64,000 nt of DNA from the NCBI RefSeq assembly GCF_003265345.1, contig NZ_QFWW01000022.1:100878-164877 (forward strand). Direction: 5' to 3'. The stretch is from Lentzea terrae. GTDB lineage: Bacteria > Actinomycetota > Actinomycetes > Mycobacteriales > Pseudonocardiaceae. The translations under genes were made by a program, and so were the position numbers. The notes under the pieces were generated by a model that worked only from the letters and a program-made list of their open reading frames with translations, was not told the DNA's origin and did no database searches. Below are positions 58,150 to 64,000 of this stretch, one piece after another; position 1 is the first letter of the stretch; each line of letters starts with the position of its first letter.

Positions 58150-60208
58150 CCGAGCTGCCCGACTTGGTGACGAGGTAGGTGACCCTGGTGCCGCTCCAGT
58201 AGTGGAACGTCAGGGTCACCTCCCTGTTGTCGCCGACCTCGGCGAAGAAGTCGGCCGTCAGCGTCGTCACGCCGGTGGTGTAGTTCGGCGCGAAGGTCCG
58301 GTCGAACTCCTTGAAGGAAGTCCAGTTGTGCGGGCCTGCGTTCGAACCGTCCGCGTACTTCGCCTCCATCGTGGCGAGCAGGTCACCGCGGAACGCCGTC
58401 GGGATCGCGAACGACGAGGTCGTGCCGGTCGCGCTCTGCAGCACCGGCGGGTCGTAGGTCACGATGTTGATCCGCCACGGCACGCCCTGCGAGAAGTGCG
58501 CGGTGAGCACGGCGTTCGTACCGTAGTTGCGCGAGCCGCTCAACCGCGTCAGCGCCGACGCGGTCAGGGTGAGCTGGTCGCCGGAGACCGTGTAGTCGGT
58601 GCCGCGCACCAGTTCCGCAGCACCCTGGCGCAGCGAGCCGAAGCTGGTCCCGTTGAGGTTCAACGTGATCGTCTTGGCGCTGATCGCACTCGCCTTGGCG
58701 TTGAACACCTGGTCCGTGGAGGCGGTGCCGGAGCGCGTGGTCCAGCTGGACTTGATCTGCGCGATCAGCTCCGGGTCGCTCCACTGGAACGACGTCCGCC
58801 CGAAGTGCTGGCCGTTGTCCCACAGCATCGTGGTGATCTTCTTGGTGCGTGCGTAGTAACCGAAGTACTCGAAGAACTTCAGCTTCTCGCCCTGCTGGAT
58901 GGTGCCGGTGTGGCGGTCGAAGCCGAGCAGGCCGTACTCCCCCAGGATCACCGGGATGCCGCGCGCGATGAACGTGTTGTGCACGCGGTCGAACGAGTCG
59001 GTCAGGTCCTTCTGCGCGGTGGCGTCGAACCGCGTACCGCCCGCCACGTTCACGCTGAACGGCCAGTAGCCGTAGTAGTGCACGGTTGCCGCGATGTTGC
59101 GGTCGTTGAACGTGTTCAGCGACGACGCCAGCTCGTCGAGCCGCGCCTGGTCCGACGAGGTGTGCAGGGTGGGCAGCACGAGCAGGCGGCTGGCGTTGTT
59201 GCCACCCGACCGCCGCACGATGTCGCGGAACGACGCGTTCAGCTCGTGCAGCAGCTGGGCGTTCTGCGCGTCACCGGAGCTGCCGGTGAACTGCGGCTCG
59301 TTCACGCTCTCGAACACGAGCTTCGCCGGCGAGTCCCGGAACGTCGTCGCCAGCTGCGTCCAGATCGCGTTGTAGCGGGCCAGCACACCGGCCCGGTCGG
59401 ACGGCATCGTGTTGATCCACTGCCACGAGTCGTGGTGAATGTTGATCATCACGTGGAAGCCGTCCGCCAGCGCCCAGCCGACGACCTCCTTGACGCGGTT
59501 CAGGTACGCCGTCTCGATCGCGTAGCCGGGCGCGGAGCCCTGGTGCTGACCCCACGTCACGGGGATGCGGATGCTCTTGAAACCCTGCGCCTTCACGTTG
59601 TCCAGCAACGCTTCCGTGATGCGCGGGTTGCCCCACGAGGTCTCGTCGCTGCCAGTGGAGTCGAGCGTGTTGCCGAGGTTCCAGCCCGGCTGCATCTCCG
59701 CGACCTGCGCCATCGCGTCACCGGGTGCCGGTCCGCCCGACGTGGTGGTCGTGGTCGTGGTGGTCGTCGTGGGTGTACCGGGGCCGCTCGTGCACGTCAC
59801 GCCGTTGAGCGCGAACGACTGCGGCGCGGTGTTGGTACCGGACCAGCTGCCGTTGAAACCGAACGACACCTTGGCGTTCGGTTCGATCACCGCGTTGTAG
59901 CCCGCGTCCACGGCCGTGACCTCGCTGCCGGACGACGTGACCGTCGCGTTCCACGCCTGCGTCACCTGCTGGCCCGACGGCCACGCCCAGGTCAGCCGCC
60001 AGCCGCTGATCCGGTCACCGGTGTTGGTGATCGCCACGTTCCCGGTGAACCCGCCGGCCCACTGGCTCGGCACCGTGTAGTCGACCTGGCAGCCCGGTGC
60101 CGCCGCAGCAGGGCTCACCGCCGCCAGGCCGGCGGTCGCGGCCACGGTCGCGATGGCCGCTGCCAGTGCGACCCCGCGCCGCCGGATCATGTCGCGAAGT
60201 CCGGTCAT
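58124..60208 (-). CDS. Secreted CBM2-GH5 cellulase (endoglucanase)
   Basis: 694 aa. An N-terminal signal (GVALAAAIATVAATAGLAAV) is followed by a CBM2 (about 38-140; GCQVDYTVPSQWAGGFTGNV, disulfide Cys at both ends) and a Thr-rich linker (145-157). The GH5 catalytic domain (about 165-460) has acid/base Glu304 in FESVNEPQF and nucleophile Glu424 in VILGEYGLLG. A C-terminal ~230 aa holds an X2-like Ig module (FNAKASAISAKTITLNLNG) and a further beta-rich module (FAEVGDNREVTLTFHYWSG). It hydrolyses internal cellulose bonds. AGGAGAGG precedes ATG 60208. A perfect CebR/CelR box lies 122 bp upstream. The 3' end overlaps GH3 by 26 bp. Confidence 0.95.
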   Translation of the reverse strand: MTGLRDMIRRRGVALAAAIATVAATAGLAAVSPAAAAPGCQVDYTVPSQWAGGFTGNVAITNTGDRISGWRLTWAWPSGQQVTQAWNATVTSSGSEVTAVDAGYNAVIEPNAKVSFGFNGSWSGTNTAPQSFALNGVTCTSGPGTPTTTTTTTTTTSGGPAPGDAMAQVAEMQPGWNLGNTLDSTGSDETSWGNPRITEALLDNVKAQGFKSIRIPVTWGQHQGSAPGYAIETAYLNRVKEVVGWALADGFHVMINIHHDSWQWINTMPSDRAGVLARYNAIWTQLATTFRDSPAKLVFESVNEPQFTGSSGDAQNAQLLHELNASFRDIVRRSGGNNASRLLVLPTLHTSSDQARLDELASSLNTFNDRNIAATVHYYGYWPFSVNVAGGTRFDATAQKDLTDSFDRVHNTFIARGIPVILGEYGLLGFDRHTGTIQQGEKLKFFEYFGYYARTKKITTMLWDNGQHFGRTSFQWSDPELIAQIKSSWTTRSGTASTDQVFNAKASAISAKTITLNLNGTSFGSLRQGAAELVRGTDYTVSGDQLTLTASALTRLSGSRNYGTNAVLTAHFSQGVPWRINIVTYDPPVLQSATGTTSSFAIPTAFRGDLLATMEAKYADGSNAGPHNWTSFKEFDRTFAPNYTTGVTTLTADFFAEVGDNREVTLTFHYWSGTRVTYLVTKSGSSVTGRTGTS

Positions 60209-60330
60209 CGACACACCTCTCCTGGCAGGGCAGGGGTTTCCAGGGCTGGACTTCAGGGCTGGGGACACGCCGGCCGCCACGACGCCGCACCGTGCCGACC
60301 GGCGCGCCCACCAGCCCCGAATCCAGAACC

Positions 60331-60344
60331 TGGGAGCGCTCCCA
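60331..60344. promoter_or_regulatory. CebR/CelR operator for the GH5 cellulase
   Basis: TGGGAGCGCTCCCA, extended to a 16-bp perfect palindrome CTGGGAGCGCTCCCAG. This is the known binding site of the cellobiose-responsive LacI-family repressors CelR (Thermobifida) and CebR (Streptomyces). Confidence 0.92.
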
Positions 60345-60716
60345 GGCGAAATCGGACTGTAACCCCGGAATAGCGCATCGAAAAGCGCTGTCGAACTGTG
60401 GTCGATATTCGAGAGAACGTCAGGTTGCACGCGCCGTGACCGTCGACGACGCCGATCGCGCGACATTCCGGCAACTACGACCACCGGAACGGACCTGCGG
60501 AGATGCACACGGTGCGCGATCGTCCACCGCGATGGACCATTCCAGTGATGAGCAACAGAACGCACGTCCGGGGCGATCGCCCAGAAGTTACGTCAAACGG
60601 CCAGATCCGCACTGTGCCAGTCGGGGTAGCCCGCTGCTTTCCGTCACCTGAAAAACGAACGCGTTCACCAGACACCCCTTCCGAAATGGTTTCGTGACCG
60701 TTACAGTCGCTAAAAC

Positions 60717-60730
60717 TGGGAGCGCTCCCA
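60717..60730. promoter_or_regulatory. CebR/CelR operator for the GH9 cellulase
   Basis: A perfect TGGGAGCGCTCCCA 33 bp before the GH9 GTG, a position suited to blocking transcription start or early elongation. Confidence 0.92.
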
Positions 60731-60763
60731 CAAGCATCCGAAACCTGTCATCGGAGGCTCAAC

Positions 60764-63417
60764 GTGCTCAGTCGCAGGTCACGAGCCCTCATCACCGCAC
60801 TCGTCGTGTTGCTCGCCGGACTGGCCGGTGCGACGACACCGCGCGCCGAGGCCGCGCCCGCGTTCAACTACGCGGAGGCGCTGCAGAAGTCGATCTGGTT
60901 CTACGACGCCCAGCGGTCCGGGAAGCTGCCGGCGGGCAACCGCGTGAGCTGGCGCGCGGACTCCGCACTGCGCGACGGTTCCGACGTCGGCCTCGACCTG
61001 TCCGGCGGCTTCTACGACGCCGGCGACCACGTGAAGTTCGGGCTGCCGTTCGCGTTCAGCATGTCGATGCTCGCCTGGGGCGCCGTGGAGAACCGGGCCG
61101 CCTACGCCGACTCCGGTCAGCTCCAGCACCTCATGGCGAACCTCAAGTGGGGCACGGACTGGATCATCAAGGCGCACCGTCCCCCAACGTCGTCTACGGC
61201 CAGGTCGGTGCGGGCAACCCCGACCACGCCTGGTGGGGCTCGGCCGAGGTCATGCCGATGGCCCGTCCTTCGTACAAAGTGGACCCCTCGTGTCCCGGCT
61301 CCGACCTCGCCGGCGAGTACGCCGCCGCGATGGCGTCGGCCTCGATGGTCTTCCAGGCCACCGACCCCGCCTACGCGGCCACCCTGCTGACGCACGCCAA
61401 GCAGCTCTACACGTTCGCGGACACCTACCGCGGCAAGTACAGCTCGTGCATCACCGACGCCGCGAACTTCTACAACTCCTGGAGCGGCTACCAGGACGAG
61501 CTGGTCTGGGGCGCGATCTGGCTGCACCGCGCGACCGGTGACGCGAGCTACCTGACCAAGGCGAAAACGGAGTACCAGAAGCTCGGCACCGAGCCGCAGA
61601 GCTCCGAGCGTTCCTACCGGTGGACGATCGCGTGGGACGACAAGTCCTACGGGGCCTACGTGCTGATGGCCAAGCTGACCGGCGAACAGACCTACATCAC
61701 CGACGCCAACCGCTGGCTCGACTTCTGGACCACCGGCCACAACGGCAACCGGGTGCGCTACTCCCCCGGCGGCCAGGCCGTGCTGGACAGCTGGGGTTCC
61801 CTGCGCTACGCCGCCAACACCGCGTTCGCCGCATTGGTGTACTCGGACTGGCTGTCCACTCGCGACAGCACGCGCGCCAGGACCTACCACGACTTCGGTG
61901 TCCGGCAGGTCAACTACGCCCTCGGCGACAACCCGCGCAGCTCCAGCTACGTCGTCGGTTTCGGTGCCAACCCGCCGCGCAATCCGCACCACCGCGGCGC
62001 GCACGGCTCGTGGGCCGACAGCATCCAGGAGCCCGTCACCAGCCGGCACGTGCTCTACGGAGCGTTGGTCGGCGGGCCGAGCACGAACAACGACGCCTAC
62101 ACCGACAGCCGCAGCGACTACGTGATGAACGAGGTCGCGCTCGACTACAACGCCGGCTTCACCGGCGCGCTCGCCCGCGTGTACCGGGAGTTCGGCGGCA
62201 CTCCGCTGGCGAGCTTCCCCACCGCGGAGACCCCGGACGGCCCCGAGCTCACCGTGCAGGCCTCGGTGAACCAGAGCGCCGCCCAGTTCACCGAGATCAA
62301 AGCGTTCGTGCTCAACAAGAGCGCGTGGCCGGCCCGCACGTTCAACGGCACCCTGCGGTACTTCTTCACGCTCGACGGCGCCACCACGCCCGGCCAGATC
62401 TCCGTGACCACCAACTACAACCAGTGCGGCACGGCGAGCGCGCCGACGCAGTACCGCGGCGCGGTGTACTACGTGGAGATCCCGTGCACCGGCATCGCAC
62501 CGGCCGGGCAGTCCGCGTACCGCAAGGAAGTGCAGTTCCGCATCACCAGCACCGGCACGTGGGACCCGGCCAACGACTGGTCGTACACGGGCCTCGGCAG
62601 CGGCAACGCGGTCGTCCAGACCGACCGGATCGTGCTGCGGCAGGACGGGAAGACGGTGTGGGGCCAGGAACCCGGCGGCGGCGTCGAGGACTCCCAGCCA
62701 CCGACCGTCCCCACCGGACTGACCGCGTCCAACGCCGGCAGCTCCAGCGTCACGCTGAGCTGGGCCGCCTCGACCGACAACGTCGGCGTCACCGGGTACG
62801 AAATCCTCAACGGCACCACCGTTGCCGGTGCCGCGACCACGACGAGCCTGCTGGTCACCGGACTCGCGCCGGACACGCCGTACACGTTCTCGGTGCGTGC
62901 CAGAGACGCGGCGGGCAACGTCTCCGCCGCGAGCACCCCGGTCACCACCCGCACCCTGCCGGGCGTCCGGAGCACGCTCACGGTGCAGCACAAGGGAACG
63001 AGCGCGGCCACGACGAACCAGGTCGGCGCGACGCTCCAGGTGACGAACCGCGGCAGCACGCCGGTCAGCCTCACGACCACGACCGTCCGGTACTGGTTCA
63101 CCGGCGACGCGCCGTCGGCCGGCTACCAGGTCTGGTGCGACTGGGCGCAGCTCGGCTGCGCGAACGTGCGAGCACAGGTCGTCAAGCTCACCACCCCGCG
63201 GCTGGGAGCCGACGCGTATCTGGAGGTGTCCTTCACCTCGGGCAGCCTGGCCGCCAACGGCAGCACGGGCGAGATCCAGCTGCGGGTGGCGAAGTCCGAC
63301 TGGTCCTCCTTCGACCAGGCCGACGACCACAGCTACCGGGTCAGCGCCGCGCTGACCGACTTCGACCGCGTCACCGCCTACTCGGCCGGTGCGCTCGCAT
63401 GGGGCGCGGAGCCCTGA
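60764..63417 (+). pseudogene. Secreted GH9-CBM3c-FN3-CBM3 cellulase, interrupted by a one-base frameshift
   Basis: Expected product about 884 aa. Signal peptide (ALITALVVLLAGLAGATTPRAEA), then a GH9 catalytic domain with GGFYDAGDHVKFGLP (Asp85/Asp88), PRNPHHRGAHGS and SDYVMNEVALDYNAGF (Glu). A CBM3c follows (ELTVQASVNQSAAQFTEIKA), then an FN3 (PTVPTGLTASNAGSSSVTLSW) and a C-terminal CBM3 (LTVQHKGTSAATTNQVGATL). This is the processive theme-B cellulase architecture. After His138 the frame breaks at 61177-61185: one C appears missing before GTCCCCC, where PSPNVVYGQVG is expected. Everything after is intact, so a sequencing error or very recent mutation is likely. GTG 60764 has GGAGG 6 nt upstream. 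Confidence 0.85.
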
Positions 63418-63424
63418 CGAAGCC

Positions 63425-63529
63425 TCGACGCGGAACGTTCTGCGCGCCCAGGCGTTCCGCGTCGATCCCAGCCCCGGTCCGCGACCGGACCGCTGCCGCG
63501 TCCCCGGCACAACGTTGTGCCGGGGACGC
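63425..63529 (+). terminator. Two tandem hairpins after the GH9 gene
   Basis: The first has 13-bp arms TCGACGCGGAACG (63425-63437) and CGTTCCGCGTCGA (63453-63465). The second, at 63498-63529, is a perfect 32-bp palindrome with arms GCGTCCCCGGCACAA/TTGTGCCGGGGACGC around CG. A strong double terminator without a long U tract. Confidence 0.8.
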
Positions 63530-63754
63530 CCTCGTCTTGTCACCTAGTGGTGTGGCCCGAACGTTGCCGGGGGAATTTGCGGTCAGACGGGTGCATCGTG
63601 GTGCCGCCCCCGCGTCCTCGTACTGGTTGTACGGGGGCGCGGGGGCGGTGCCGCGAGGCGCCCTGCTGAGCGTGAATTACCTCGCCGACGTTCCGGGACG
63701 CGCCACTAGGCCATTTGACCCGTTCTCGCTGGTAGGAACGTCGCACTGGCACAT

Positions 63755-63768
63755 CGGGAGCGTTCCCA
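63755..63768. promoter_or_regulatory. Degenerate CebR/CelR-like site
   Basis: CGGGAGCGTTCCCA differs from the consensus at two positions and lies 126 bp upstream of a perfect box. A possible auxiliary site for looping or cooperative repression. Confidence 0.4.
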
Positions 63769-63893
63769 GGTTGCGAAACCGTAACCGCCCCGCAAACAGC
63801 GAGGTCACCCGGTACGCCACACCCCCAACCCCCTCTCCATACCCACTGGTGAGCCTTGACACACCTGGAGGAGCGAGTGAAACTCCTGGCATC

Positions 63894-63907
63894 TGGGAGC
63901 GCTCCCA
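63894..63907. promoter_or_regulatory. CebR/CelR operator for the last gene in the window
   Basis: A perfect TGGGAGCGCTCCCA (16-bp palindrome with flanking C/G), 35 bp before GTG 63943, almost the same spacing as at the GH9 gene. Confidence 0.92.
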
Positions 63908-63942
63908 GAGAGTCCGCCCGCCGAGACCAGAGGAGTTCTCCC

Positions 63943-64000
63943 GTGCGACACCGTTGGATCAGCGTGCTGATCTGTGCCGCCGTGTCCGCCGCCGCCACCA
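63943..64000 (+). CDS. N-terminus of a secreted protein, probably a cellulose-degrading enzyme
   Basis: Only 19 codons are in the window: GTG 63943, preceded by AGAGGAG, encodes MRHRWISVLICAAVSAAAT, the basic start and hydrophobic core of a signal peptide. The catalytic part is beyond the edge. The perfect CebR box 35 bp upstream, and the position after GH3, GH5 and GH9 genes, make another cellulase, cellobiohydrolase or LPMO the best guess. Confidence 0.7.
   Translation, partial: MRHRWISVLICAAVSAAAT

Larger units (their letters stand above)
60209..60763. other. Divergent control region of the GH5 and GH9 cellulases
   Basis: 555 bp without a gene. It contains two perfect CebR/CelR operators (60331-60344 and 60717-60730), the GH9 Shine-Dalgarno GGAGG, and a less GC-rich segment near 60640-60715 probably holding the GH9 promoter. 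No credible -10/-35 pair could be fixed. Short frames across it have no features. Confidence 0.7.
63530..63942. other. Hairpin-rich intergenic region before the next secreted protein
   Basis: About 410 bp with no supported gene. A GC-rich stem CCGCCCCCGCG (63604-63614) / CGCGGGGGCGG (63638-63648) encloses a GTAC...GTAC inner pair. It also contains a degenerate CebR-like box at 63755 and the perfect box at 63894. Reverse-strand frames here are only composition-driven. Confidence 0.55.

Noticed and set aside
63540..63998. 152-codon minus-strand frame at the right edge
   Set aside because: It covers operators, hairpins and the signal-peptide start of the plus-strand gene and has no motif or Shine-Dalgarno.
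1..64000. tRNA, rRNA, CRISPR arrays, insertion sequences, prophage genes
   Set aside because: Both strands were looked over and none could be supported; a tRNAscan/Infernal and ISfinder search would be needed to exclude small or degenerate cases.

Overview
The window is high-GC actinomycete chromosome, most likely from the Pseudonocardiales (Lentzea/Saccharothrix/Actinosynnema type). Supporting signs are RbpA, an actinobacterial Lnt next to an MptB-like mannosyltransferase, several F420-linked enzymes, frequent GTG/TTG starts, and secreted cellulases preceded by perfect CebR/CelR operators. No rRNA, tRNA, CRISPR array, insertion sequence or origin was recognised. The taxonomic placement is inference.

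Layout. 0-9.2 kb: the N-terminus of an alpha/beta hydrolase, an F420-type PPOX enzyme, a two-domain VOC protein, a PAS-GGDEF-EAL protein, a glycerophosphodiesterase with a UMF1-type MFS transporter, a PadR/membrane-protein pair, thymidine kinase and rbpA with a strong terminator. 9.2-21.1 kb: mixed small operons, including an mgtC-type gene with an unusual leader, a frameshifted nucleotidyltransferase, epoxide hydrolase/methyltransferase, an F420 NADP-reductase-like/LLM pair, a degraded kinase fragment, a truncated catalytically incomplete GH20 protein and an OmpR/kinase pair.

21.1-33.2 kb is the most distinctive part: a compact cluster that looks biosynthetic but has no PKS or NRPS. A tyrosine-ammonia-lyase-like MIO enzyme is divergent, across a perfect 10-bp-arm inverted repeat, from a tightly overlapping operon. 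That operon holds flavin monooxygenase 1, an AMP-forming ligase, flavin monooxygenase 2, an FMN alpha-hydroxyacid oxidase, an atypical P450 and a CPA2 antiporter. A convergent glycosyltransferase and a PaaK/EhpF-like ligase follow. Together they could deaminate an aromatic amino acid, activate the acid, oxidise it repeatedly, and glycosylate or export the product; that product cannot be named from sequence.

33.2-42.6 kb: DUF1963 protein, lnt, an MptB-like enzyme, a one-chain ECF sigma / zinc anti-sigma motif / membrane span / CAP-domain fusion, then an SDR-TetR-esterase group with two matching operators, a GNAT and an MmyB-type regulator divergent from an SDR. 42.6-55.9 kb: an ABC exporter with a secreted Ntn acylase, divergent from a LiaSR/DesKR-like two-component pair, then a second two-component system, a truncated LysR gene and small membrane, F420 and SUKH-like genes.

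55.9-64.0 kb is a plant-polysaccharide block: a GH3-CBM6 glucosidase, a CBM2-GH5 cellulase, a GH9-CBM3-FN3-CBM3 cellulase carrying a single-base frameshift, and the start of another secreted protein. The GH5, GH9 and final genes each have a perfect TGGGAGCGCTCCCA box upstream, so they probably form a cellobiose-induced regulon; no such box was seen at GH3.
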